A stretch of DNA of 64,000 nt from NCBI GenBank assembly GCA_002794775.1, contig NBAY01000030.1:62001-126000 (forward strand), in the 5' to 3' direction. Numbering within the stretch: the first letter of the stretch is position 1; each line of letters begins with the position of its first letter. This DNA comes from Porodaedalea pini (Eukaryota; Basidiomycota; Agaricomycetes; Hymenochaetales; Hymenochaetaceae). Of this stretch, positions 11,761 to 21,296 are shown piece by piece. The position numbers and the translations under genes were made by a program. Below the pieces are notes generated by a model. That model was not told the origin of the DNA. It did no database searches and was given only the letters and a program-made list of their open reading frames with translations.

Positions 11761-12579
11761 TGGTGAAGTTTAGAAGTTGAAGTTGGCAATGGCACGCGTC
11801 AAAACCAACATACACGTGACTGATTTCCCACACCTTCTGCTCGCACATGCGCGCGCATGTGTGAGCAGAGGCGTGGGAATTTGGACTTAGGTGAATTTCA
11901 CACATCTCAATTTCATAGTACCTACCTACACCTGCTCAGTGGCTCCTTCATCCTGAACCACACCTACCTCCTTAACAACCAATGTGTCAAGATTAGATGT
12001 CAGACCAACAAGGAGAGCATCTCTGGAAAGCACAATGTTTACTTTGACTTGAAGGATAACTATAACTATATTCCTCTTTCTCTTCCATTGTTTCACTGTT
12101 TATCATTTGTCCTGGACCCATCACCCATCTATTTCAACTCCTTGAAATTCTTAGCTTCTCTATACTCAATCTCCACATGTTCACTTATGCTAGTTGTACA
12201 GTTTTTCATTCCACATGTCTTTTTCTGTTTAGCTTGTTTTGATATCTTCTTTCTTACCTTCTGAACTTTCATTTGTGTTTACTGAGCCCATGAATTGTGA
12301 TGAATATATAGTATTTATTCATACTCTCTGCTGCATTTTTAATTATTTGATTTTCAAATGAGTGATATAATGCAGGCTTGGGAGCAGCCGAAAATGATCT
12401 CCTAACTGTAACTATTCTATGCAGATGTTTCTCTGATTAATAGATACAGATTATACATGCAAGGCATGATTCAGTTGTGATCTCAGGTTGGTTTTGATAC
12501 ATGTTAAGATTCATTACTTAGTGTCCTTATAGACACTTACTATAAAATACTATTGCAGTTATATATGCCTATTGATACT

Positions 12580-12945
12580 ATATAACTATATGCTATATAG
12601 CTTTATGTAACTATGAGAGGCTATGAGCTATATAAAACTATATGTACTATATAGTGCTCTATTACTATGTGCTATGCAACTTTACATGACTATGAGAGGC
12701 TATGAGCTATGAGCTATATAGTTTTATGTGATATCAGAGCCTATCAGCTATATGAAACTATATGTACTATATAGTAATCTATCACTATGCACTATGCAAC
12801 TTTACATGACTATGAAAGGCTATGAGCTATATAAAACTATATGCACTATACAATACTCTATCACTATGTACTATGCAACTTTACATAACTATGGCATGCT
12901 ATATACTACTATATGACTATATACTACTATAGCCAACTATGGGTT
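12580..12945. repeat. Imperfect TATA-rich tandem repeats
   Basis: Units carrying TATGCAACTTTACATGACTA and AAACTATATG(T/C)ACTATA recur at about 12670, 12790 and 12870 with variable spacing. They form the right end of the insert in A' gag. Confidence 0.65.
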
Positions 12946-12950
12946 TTTGC

Positions 12951-13960
12951 TGTTTTCCTGATGTTGTGGGCGTGGCGGGGGAGGAAATGCACAACCTTGT
13001 TGGATGGCCCAGATCTGTTGTTCACCCTGGTCGATCTCAATGGCCTTCTTTTTCTAGTCATCGTACGTCGTTGGGACCGGCATTGACCTCAACACTCTGT
13101 GGACCACCTTGATGTTCATCGCACGCTTCAGGCGGTCACAGATGGTGGCGTCATCTGTCAATCCTGCCATCATGATGATCATGTCAAGCTTTTGGAAGAA
13201 CTCGTCAGCAGAGAGGTCCTTCTGGACTTGGGTTTGGAAGAGTGCCAAGGCTTTCTCTTTCTGATTTGGATCATTGAACAAGGCATCCAGCCATTCCTGG
13301 AACCTGGTCCAGCTGTCTGTGAAACTCACAATGCCATTTGTCATGAATTCCTTGATGTAGTTCTGCACCCACATTGATGCATTGCCACCCTTGAGGTATG
13401 AGAGGGTGAGGTAGATCTTGCTCGACAATGAGGGGTACTTTGTGGGGTTTGCTGAGACAAAGAGAGTGACTTCACATCTGAAGTTGAGGTAATTGTTGCC
13501 ACCAGCGAATTCACGTGGTCAGGCAACATCAATATTGGGGTTCAGGGCAGCAGGGGCATGTGCCACTTGGTGAGTGAAGGCACCCGCTATGATGGCTGCA
13601 ATTTGTTCTGGCTGTTGCTGGCTGAAACCTCCCATCAACATTGCTAGTTCGGGTGTAGGTGTTGAGAGTTTGGGGGGGGGGGGGTTGGTGGCGACAAGTC
13701 TCTGGTTCTACATGCTCTGTCATCTGTTGAGTACCACGCCTTCCTGATGTCACTCCATCAGATATCGTGGGTGATGCCTTGATTGTCAGTTGCAACATAC
13801 GAGGCTCGTTTGGGGTCAAATCGTGACAAAGAAGGGAGAGCCCGCTGTTGTTCCTCTGTGATATCTATCTTGGCTAAGATGGTGGGGGAACAGGGAGTGG
13901 TTGATCGTTCAATCTGGGGTTACACTAACGTTGAATGGGTTCATCAGCGAAGTTGATGAC
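12951..13960 (-). pseudogene. A' gag N-terminal and capsid fragment
   Basis: Minus-strand text such as KIYLTLSYLKGGNASMWVQNY (13370-13430), FQEWLDALFNDPNQKEKALA and LSADEFFQKLDMIIMMAGLTDDA follows element A gag closely. A frame change near 13500 separates it from the Pro-rich N-terminal part (13529-13819). A run of G at 13673-13685 probably marks one of the breaks. Upstream, 13960-14258 corresponds to the element leader. Confidence 0.85.
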
Positions 13961-14258
13961 AAGGCAGTAGGAGCCAAGTGAGATTACAAATGATATTGTT
14001 GTTGAAACCTATACTCATCTGGTTGCCCACGTCCATGTCAGGTGTGTGCTCCACCAAAGGCTAATGCAGAGCACCAGGGTCGGAAGATGTTGGTTTGAAG
14101 GTTTATGTAATACACAAACATCCAAAAATGTCTGGGCAGGGTTGAGGGTTGTCATTTAGGGGTTTTTACACATCAAGTCCATCAAGGAGAATGCTCCTCT
14201 AGACTGAGTGGAGGCGAGTCGACAGCGATGATGTACGTTGAAGATGAGCCTAGGTGGG

Positions 14259-14269
14259 GTTCTGCTTTT
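14259..14269 (-). promoter_or_regulatory. Self-primer binding site of A'
   Basis: GTTCTGCTTTT on the plus strand, so AAAAGCAGAAC on the element strand, placed just inside the 5' LTR. The complementary copy is in the LTR at 14469-14479, the same arrangement as in element A. Confidence 0.6.
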
Positions 14270-14270
14270 A

Positions 14271-14712
14271 TGTTAGGCGGGAGTCTGGGAGATGACTCGG
14301 ACTAGGCAGGCCTCAGCTGACTGTTGTCTGGGATGTGTTATACTCGAGCGGGGACTCGGGACACGTTGTACTCAGGCTAGGTTGTCACAGAGGTAAGAGG
14401 ATTAATACAATATATTCTACTACAGGAGGGGGATGCGGTCTCACCTAGGTCATTGTGGAGGTAAGAGGAAAAGCAGAACAGGTGTTCTGACGTGATTCCT
14501 CTTCCTTATATACAGCGATCACCTTGTGAGAACCGGTTGCCCAATTGTCTAAGATTACATAAAGGGAGTGGAATGGAACAAATGAAGGTCATGTGAAAGG
14601 GGTGTGGGAAATGATTGAAAAGATGATTAAATGTAATGGAAAGGGGCAATTAAAAATTAAAGAAATGGTAAAAAAGGAAAATGAAAGAAAATGAATAGTT
14701 TGAGTTCTAACA
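14271..14712 (-). repeat. 5' LTR of A'
   Basis: 442 bp, reading on the minus strand from TGTTAGAACTC to CGCCTAACA. Same family as the LTRs of element A but with an additional CT-rich block (14600-14660). The partner LTR is outside the window, so the target duplication cannot be checked. Confidence 0.85.
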
Positions 14713-15180
14713 TGCATACCCAAGCTCAAATATTGTTTCCATGTTTCTTTAGTAGAAACTGAGTACAGTTGAGTTTGTGATGTCATTTTATAGCTTGTAA
14801 TCATCATACAGTACATGTAGGTTTTTATCTCTTGAGCTGCAGATTTCCAAATTTGGTATATATGTAAGCAAGTATAGATACTAACTATACCCACAGGCAA
14901 TATTAATATTAATGCCTCCCTCATGTTCATGCACAAGCCACCATGGTGAGTGCACTACATACTAAATTTTTGAATGTCTTAGCTTTAAATATAGACTGGA
15001 GCTGACAATCTATTAGCTAATGGTGTCGTTGTTCTCCATGAAGATACTGCAAAGAAGGCCAGACTCAGAATTGGACCACATGAAGTTGCTGTAGGCGATG
15101 GTGATGCAATCATTGGTGAGACAATTCCTCTAGTATATCAATATGATTCAGCTTATTCCAGATGTGTAGAGTGCTAGTCT

Positions 15181-15580
15181 TTGGGGCTTGTTGCAAAGAA
15201 ATTGGTACAGAGCCAGACCACATCCACTCAGCAGCAACAATACAATTCAGACTCAGAAAGGAAAGTTGTAAAATGGAAAGGCAGAAAGAAGCCATGTGAA
15301 CAATCAAATAAGAAATCAACTACTGGAAGATACAGGAACAGCAAGATGAGGAAACTTGAGGCACTCATGCATATGCCTATTGAGATATTATTCTACAAAG
15401 TGTGCTTCTGAGATATGAATTGTGCAACACATGCTGATTATAAGCCTCTAATGACTTTTAGATCACTGCATGGCTGACACCACATGACTTACTCATTATG
15501 GTGCAAACATCCAAGGCTCTTCATAAGCTTTTGACCTCTAAAGGTTTGAGGGAGATATGGTGCACCTCATGTTATCACAA
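15181..15580 (+). pseudogene. F-box gene, 5' part (split from 29103-29636)
   Basis: A Lys/Arg-rich stretch is followed by the F-box start LEALMHMPIEILFYK (to 15399), a GT-AG intron (15400-15461), and the rest of the F-box (LTPHDLLIMVQTSKALHKLL, then GLREIWCTSCYHN) to 15580. This layout, basic leader then F-box with LxPxDLL, is standard for mushroom F-box proteins, which act as substrate adaptors of SCF ubiquitin ligases. The frame continues at 29103 with ETMKLPECPFNLSKMQYANL. The true start codon upstream is not clear; 14980-15120 also holds a possible exon (NGVVVLHEDTAKKARLRIG) that I do not recognise. Confidence 0.75.
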
Positions 15581-15805
15581 TGCAGACTTGTTTGTGGACT
15601 GAATGGTCAACTCAAGGGCAAATCTATATTCTTCCCAAGGGAGACTGTGGTGACTTGATAGTTGAGGGAAGACATCCAAATAGAAACAGAGTGATCGAAC
15701 ATTTGAGATGGTGGCTCTACTGGTCCAGAGACTTTGCCAAAGTGCTTGAATCTGTCAGAATCAAGTCACAATGCAGACTCTATGACTAGAGTGATGGAAA
15801 TCTAA
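15581..15805 (+). repeat. W head, first copy
   Basis: Direct repeat of 17149-17369. Shared landmarks are TTCCCAAGGGAGACTGTGGT, GACTTGATAGTTGAGG and GGTCCAGAG.CTTTGCCAAAG. By eye more than 80% identical. It marks the start of each W copy. Confidence 0.75.
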
Positions 15806-16533
15806 AGCTGAGGTAGATGTGGAGCTATATCAAGCTTCCCCAAGTGATTCAAACATGCAGTTGGTACTTGTCGAGCACTCGAGCATGCTCAAAAATGTGC
15901 TTGGAACCCTCCACATGTATTCCAACATGCTTGAGTGGCTTCTTAGTAGGTAGTGAACATGTGATGCAGTAGAGATAGGTAGGTGTGATACCCCTGTCAG
16001 GCATGTCAGATGCTCAAAGCCTTGCAATACTGATTTCAAGCATATGTGGTGAATTGAATGCACTGTTTGAGCAGTCAAGGAGGCTTGGTAGGACTGCATA
16101 GAGATGATCTGAAGGTGCAAATGACTTATTAGATCCAAAGTGTGTGCTGTGGAGTGAACTGGGGCTGTATTCCCCCTGTAGAACGAGTACAAAGGTGTGT
16201 ACTATTTATACTCTAGGCAAAACAAGCTCAGTACCAAAGTCGAGCATACACACAGAGGTAGAGGAGTGTGTGCAGTGCATGTCTGAGTCAGAATAGTCAT
16301 GTGTTAGGGATAGAATGACTCAAGAACATGATAAATCATGAACTTGAAGGGGAATAATGGTTTGACATCAACAAAAAGACCAATGAAAACCAAGAAACTT
16401 ATCATGCATGCTTCAAACAGCTCCATTTGAATGTCCCCAAGCATCCCCAAGGGTGTGATAGTGATGCATGCACATCATAGGAATGATAGATGATGATAAA
16501 TAATGCTCAAACCACATGGAGAACGTGGGAAAT

Positions 16534-17023
16534 TGTTAGAGTATGACCATGTACTCCACATGCACTTAGTCATCATACCTACAAACAATGTAGATGGAGA
16601 CAGAGCAATGTAGGGATCGACAGTTGGCAGACACAGGGTGAAGAGGGGAGGAGTTGAACATGTGAGCATCATAGACAATGATGTCAAGAGTAAGCAGTGT
16701 AGATTAAATGAATATTGAGGTGGGGGACAATGCAGGTGAGGTGCTACCTATATATTCAATGGCCATGTGATCTGACTACTATAAAGGGGATGACGTTCCT
16801 GGGAAATGAAATGTGATGGAATGTCATGAAATGTTATTACTAACGAGTGGACGATGTCACCTGCAATCACATGCAAGGGTCACATGATCAATAAGTCAGG
16901 TGACATCAACAAGGGAACAAGTGATGAAAAGAAAGGTAAAAGAAGGAGGGGAAAAGGGACATCGGCAAGGATGGAGACAATAAAATAAAAGGGAGCAGAG
17001 TGTACACACTTGGGATCCTAACA
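16534..17023. repeat. Solo LTR inside W1
   Basis: 490 bp from TGTTAGAGTATGACC to TGGGATCCTAACA, absent from the matching position of W2 near 28247. Flanks GAAAT (16529-16533) and GGAAT (17024-17028) are a near-perfect 5-bp duplication. Orientation is not settled; the A-rich, GGGAG-containing 3' part resembles the reversed CT-rich start of the element A LTRs. Confidence 0.7.
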
Positions 17024-17148
17024 GGAATGATGGAATCTGGTTGTTCAAGCATGATACATTGAGTGTTGATAGCTGAAGGCCTGTTCGAGTGACCCATGCT
17101 CAAATCCAATGCCTTCTCTGACCCCAATCACATGATCCAGTATTGCGA

Positions 17149-17369
17149 TGCAGACTCTTTTGTAGACCGAATGGTTGACTCAAGGGTGAATCTATGTTCT
17201 TCCCAAGGGAGACTGTGGTGACTTGATAGTTGAGGAAGGACAACCAAATAGAAACGCAGTGATTGAACATTCAAAACAGTGGCTCCATTGGTCCAGAGGC
17301 TTTGCCAAAGGGCTCGAACCTGTTAGAATCGAACCCCCAACACAGACTCTGTGACTTGAATGATTGAAA
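17149..17369 (+). repeat. W head, second copy
   Basis: Starts TGCAGACTC directly after the end of W1, so two W units stand head to tail. It breaks off at 17369 at the ZY insertion; W2 continues at 27515 (ATCTGAAGTTGAGGTAGG). Confidence 0.7.
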
Positions 17370-17379
17370 CCAGCTGAAG

Positions 17380-17572
17380 TCCCAGCGAAGCTGGGACTTC
17401 GCTTCAAACACAGTGCTTAGATCCATCCCAGCTTTGCCGGGACTTGTTTTTTAAATGCAATGCTTAGATCCATCCTGGCTTTGCCAGGACTTGTTTTTTT
17501 AAATGCAATGCTAAGATCTATCCTGGCTTCACCAGGACTTGGGTTTAAACACAGTGCTCATATCTATTCTGG
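17380..17572 (+). repeat. Tandem repeat of about 58 bp with an inner hairpin
   Basis: About four units, each with TCCTGGCTTTGCCAGGA (a short palindrome) and AAATGCAATGCTTAGATC. The inverted copy at 30945-31185 has more units. Any protein read through it is just a repeat of the unit. Confidence 0.85.
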
Positions 17573-17588
17573 CTTTATCTAAGTTCTA

Positions 17589-17713
17589 CAGACAATATAC
17601 AGGTGGGTGTAAGTGATGGCTGAGTCATGTGCAAGCTTTATGCAGTAACTCCCAGCCAAACTGGTGCACATGACTTAGCCTTCACTTATACCCACCTGTA
17701 TTATCTTAGTCTG
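17589..17713. repeat. Long inverted repeat (hairpin) in ZY
   Basis: Arms 17589-17633 and 17665-17713 are reverse complements with a few mismatches and a small indel (shared core CAGGTGGGT.TAAGTGA), separated by about 31 bp. The same hairpin is in the second ZY copy at about 30765-30895. Confidence 0.8.
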
Positions 17714-18931
17714 TCTGGAAGAAACTTGATTTTTATTGTAAAATTCTAATTACACTAAAGCCTCACTAAATACAATATTGGTTGTCACATTATGTCAGTT
17801 GCCCATGTGTAAGACAGGTGTAGTAAGCTTATTACTAATATGTATAATCTTTTCTTTTGTTCCTGCACATTTCTGCTCAACTTGCAACTTCTACAGTTAT
17901 AGACAGCCATATTGTAGATCTCTCTTCCTCAATGTTTTCTAGAATGATGCTCAGTACTGTAGGATGAGGATCATGTAGGAATTCAATGCTTAAACAAAGA
18001 TTTCCCTTGCTGACTTTTTCTCTGGAGGCTCTGACTTACTCACTCAGAGTACTGCTTTCAACCTTACATTTTACTTCACTGCAATCTTCAGTCTGGCTGC
18101 AAGTTATGCTCCTATGTTCTCAGCTTTATGTATCACCTTATTTTTCCTTGGAACATCCATTGGAGTGAGTCCTAATATAATATAAAGTGTAAGTCTGCCA
18201 GAGCATTCTTACCACAGCCAACATGACACCAACTGTCTGGACATTGTGTCATGACTTGGAGTACTGAGTCTACACCACAATACTGAGTCTACACCATGAC
18301 CATGCTGAGTCTGAGTCTGAGTGCCAAGTCTCATGATCATGCCAAGTCTGAGCCTGAAGATCAAGTCTGAGCCCAAAACTTGGTGGCAGCATAGCCTCAG
18401 GACCTTCAGAGCAGGGCACGTTACATTCTATTTATATCCTTTTCATATTCCCTTCACTCCCCAACCCATCCGAAGCTAATGCAAACTTGTCTGATGCTTA
18501 TACGCACTTGCACTGAGTCAAGTGATCCTTCAGCATGCAAATGCTGAGTTACATATTCCAAGTGTTACAAGAAATTGCTATTTTAGGAAGGATCAGCAGA
18601 TCGACATGGGATCAACAGGATCAATGACAAACCAATTCACCTACCAGTCAGGATTCGGCCAGGAGGCACCCGCAACAATCCATGACAAAGCCAGGAAGCG
18701 AGCGCAAGAAGCATATCAAACAGCATGGCCACGACAAAGCAATAAGACGCATCTGCCCGAGTCAATGGAGCTGTGCAACTTCTGCTGGGAGCTATACCAT
18801 TACTCATGGGCAACACATGAGCAAATCTTCCTATGCATTCTGGAAGCGGTATCAGTACAGAACACAATGCTCATTGCCTCGCAGCACAGACCGCTCAGCG
18901 AACGACAGCAAGAGCCAGTTATGCAGGGAAG

Positions 18932-19355
18932 TGTCATGGACGCTTTTTAAATTATCTTATCTTATCATATCTTATCCATCCATCACTAATCACGCTTATT
19001 CCTGCTTACTCATTATTCATTACGCTCCTTCTCACACTATCCTTACTCGCTGACCGATCCTATGATTTCATTATTCTATGAAGTTCCACGACGTTCTATC
19101 ATCTATCCTTATGTAGTAGTTAATTCCCTGGTCCGTGCGCAGCCGCTGAAGGGTATATAAGTAGGTAGTCCTCCTGTACTTATCCCCTAGTTTCGACCTG
19201 GTCAATTCTACCTGGCTACGTCCAGAAGCTATTCCTTATCTCCGCGCTGTGTCAGTTCCCCCTGGCTCACTGCTCTCTCTCTTGTCTCCCTCCTCCTCTG
19301 ACTGAGTTCCGCGCGACCCGGCTACCATTTGCGTACCCGTAGTCCGTCGCTGACA
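18932..19355 (+). repeat. 5' LTR of element B
   Basis: TGTCATGGAC to CGTCGCTGACA. TATA box TATATAA at 19154-19160, predicted RNA start at 19189. Rich in TCTTATC near its start. Confidence 0.97.
19154..19199 (+). promoter_or_regulatory. Predicted LTR promoter and transcript start of element B
   Basis: TATATAA at 19154 and AGTTTCGACCT at 19189-19199, 35 bp apart. The 11 bases are complementary to the primer site at 19358-19368. Confidence 0.6.
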
Positions 19356-19357
19356 CA

Positions 19358-19368
19358 AGGTCGAAACT
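19358..19368 (+). promoter_or_regulatory. Self-primer binding site of element B
   Basis: AGGTCGAAACT, two bases after the LTR, exact reverse complement of 19189-19199. Same length and placement as in element A although the sequences are unrelated, which argues for a conserved Tf1-like mechanism. Confidence 0.65.
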
Positions 19369-20210
19369 TACCCCTACCGCCTTGCGCATTCTCAGTCACC
19401 AACGCCACGCTGGCTCTAAACATTCGCATCTCCTACCAACAACGATCTCTCTACCGCGCTACCATCTACACCTTCACCTGTACCCCGCAAATCACTCTCA
19501 CCATTGAACTATTCCTACTATCTATCATCATCACTCTCAACCCTCATCTCATCCAACAACCTCAAAACCGACCACTACCTGTCCGTAACCCCGAACTCTA
19601 GACCAACATTCTCATCCGACGCGTCCGACGACTTGGACTGCGACCCCGACTACGATCGCTTCGACCCACACCTATTCTTAGATCGATCTCACGTGCATCG
19701 ATCAGGCCGATACGTCGTTAATTCCTTACCTTCATTATTAAACTCACTCGTTTCACAACCCGCCGTCCTCTTTCTATTCGATCAACTAGCGCTTGTTTGA
19801 GAGGGGGTAACGTTGAGTCCGACCCACTCGAGAGTAGCTACCAGGCCTTGGGGGTGATCTTCGGAAAGGTCCCTTGGCGCCCGTTGGAGTCTTCACAGAG
19901 GAAGATCCGGGTTTGATCAGCAAGTGAAAGTCGACCACCACATCAGGAGTTTTGTTACAGCGCTCAATCAGATCCGCAGGCGTCCGCACCACCTGTCGGC
20001 TGGCAGTGTTGTCTCTGATTTGAGCTGGCTCCACACCCGTACGCTCGACTGCCTGGATCAGCGGCACAGCGGTGGAATACACCACCAGAAGACACTGCCG
20101 ACGCTGTCCTCGCACAACTACCACCCCTGACTGACGACGACCTGGTACGCCTAGACGACGAGCTAGGAGCCCACCAACCACCCCACCCATCACCAACACC
20201 ACCGCCTATC
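19369..20210 (+). other. Untranslated leader of element B
   Basis: 842 bases between primer site and gag. Open stretches exist here but lack domains and conserved counterparts, so I treat it as leader. It holds a purine run GAGAGGGGGTAACG near 19798-19811 that resembles a polypurine tract. Confidence 0.5.
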
Positions 20211-21296
20211 ATGGCAGAACCCCAAGCCCCAGCTGCGCCAGCAGCCGCAACTCCGACGATCTCAAACGACATGATGCAGGAGATCATCAACGCGCTACAC
20301 AGCCTGGGATTACTCGCAACCCCCACGCCAGCAGCCGCAGCCGCACCTGTCCCTCCACCAACAAGCCGCAGTGGAGGAAGACATATCGCCAAACCCGAGA
20401 CGTTCAACGGACGAGACTACAAGAAGTTCGAACGTGCCATCACCCTTTACGTTGAAGCTAACGCAGAGGACTTCATGAACGACAAGGACTACTTCCTTTT
20501 CGTGTTGTCGTTCATGACGGAAGGCTCGGCCGCACTCTGGGCACAGAACTTCCTGGAAAGCATCAAGATGGACGGCTATCTGATCTTTTCGCTCGTCAGT
20601 CGCCAGAAGTTTAACGAACAGCTGGAGAAAGCGTTCGGAGATCCGAACGAACGCATGAACGCCATGCAAAAATTGGATAGCTGGAAGCACACCCGAGACA
20701 TCACAGCCGACCAATTCTTCCAGCAGTTCGACATCTATCGCCGTGCGGCAGGATACAACGATGACGCAAAGAATGACGACACCCTCATCCACAAACTAAC
20801 GAAAGCCTTGGATAGAGAGATCGTATACCGAATCGAAATGAGTGACACGGTCCCAACCACGTACAAAGGCTGGCAAGAAAAAGCCATTCGATTCGACAAC
20901 GCTAGACGTCAGATGAAGGCCATCGAACAAATGCGCGCTGCCCCATCCAGACCTCAGGTGCTCCCACCAAAACCTACCCAGACGTTCACACCGAGAATCC
21001 CCGAAAGACGCGATGCCACCGGAGTCACATACGGAGGCATGGGGAAGCCGATGGACGTCTCACTCGAAGAGCTGAGGAAAGCCGGACTCTGCTACTACTG
21101 CAAGGAATCTGGACATCTACAGAGGAATTGCCCGATGCAGAAGAAGGTGATAAGGGCTGTGTTGATGGGGATGGAACCCCGAGAGAGAAAAGTCTGGGCA
21201 GACGAGACCGCGACGCTCAAGGAGTCAGACTTTGCGGAGGAAGAAGAGGAGGCGCTCTTTGAGCGGGAGTTGGATTTTGCGGAACCCCAGCAGTGA
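20211..21296 (+). CDS. gag: Element B Gag
   Basis: 361 aa. Ala/Pro-rich N-terminus, capsid domain of the fungal gypsy type (about 70-235, with FMTEGSAALWAQNFLE), and one CCHC zinc knuckle C294-x2-C-x4-H-x4-C307 for RNA packaging, then an acidic tail. The chosen start at 20211 is the first ATG of the frame after the leader and precedes the Ala/Pro-rich region as in element A. The stop at 21294 overlaps the pol frame, which is -1 relative to gag. No stops or frameshifts. Product: the structural protein of the virus-like particle in the cytoplasm. Confidence 0.95.
   Translation: MAEPQAPAAPAAATPTISNDMMQEIINALHSLGLLATPTPAAAAAPVPPPTSRSGGRHIAKPETFNGRDYKKFERAITLYVEANAEDFMNDKDYFLFVLSFMTEGSAALWAQNFLESIKMDGYLIFSLVSRQKFNEQLEKAFGDPNERMNAMQKLDSWKHTRDITADQFFQQFDIYRRAAGYNDDAKNDDTLIHKLTKALDREIVYRIEMSDTVPTTYKGWQEKAIRFDNARRQMKAIEQMRAAPSRPQVLPPKPTQTFTPRIPERRDATGVTYGGMGKPMDVSLEELRKAGLCYYCKESGHLQRNCPMQKKVIRAVLMGMEPRERKVWADETATLKESDFAEEEEEALFERELDFAEPQQ

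Larger units (their letters stand above)
8720..12950. mobile_element. Insert in A' gag carrying captured prolyl-tRNA synthetase fragments
   Basis: About 4.2 kb separate two parts of A' gag, so it arrived as an insertion. Both ends are rich in CTATA/TATAG motifs (8727-8960 and 12580-12945), as often seen in subterminal repeats of DNA transposons, and the middle holds two tandem minus-strand pieces of a cytoplasmic prolyl-tRNA synthetase gene. I find no transposase and no clean terminal inverted repeat or target duplication, so the class (Helitron, Pack-type TIR element or other) is open. 11900-12580 shows no gene. Confidence 0.55.
1..14712 (-). mobile_element. Ty3/gypsy chromovirus A' (minus strand, heavily interrupted, truncated by window edge)
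   Basis: The pieces 14712-12951, 8719-8171 and 1104-1 read in order on the minus strand as 5' LTR, primer site, gag N-terminal part, gag C-terminal part, protease and reverse transcriptase. Each piece is a close relative of the matching part of element A (1814-7940), which gives the original order. The interruptions are an insert with prolyl-tRNA synthetase fragments (about 8720-12950) and S1 plus element A (1105-8170). The remaining pol and the 3' LTR would lie left of position 1. The pieces sum to only about 3.4 kb here. Nonsense codons show the element is dead. The stitching together is inference from homology; the individual pieces are directly visible. Confidence 0.8.

Noticed and set aside
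8720..12950. Helitron assignment for the insert with ProRS fragments.
   Set aside because: DNA-level gene capture fits, but I could not find a TC start, a CTRR end with hairpin, or an A/T insertion site.
17290..17360. GGCTCGAACC / GAATCGAACC words hinting at tRNA B boxes.
   Set aside because: No cloverleaf or A box around them, and the segment is part of repeat W.
19504..19800. 98-codon frame in the leader of chromovirus B.
   Set aside because: No domain, no counterpart in element A; treated as leader.
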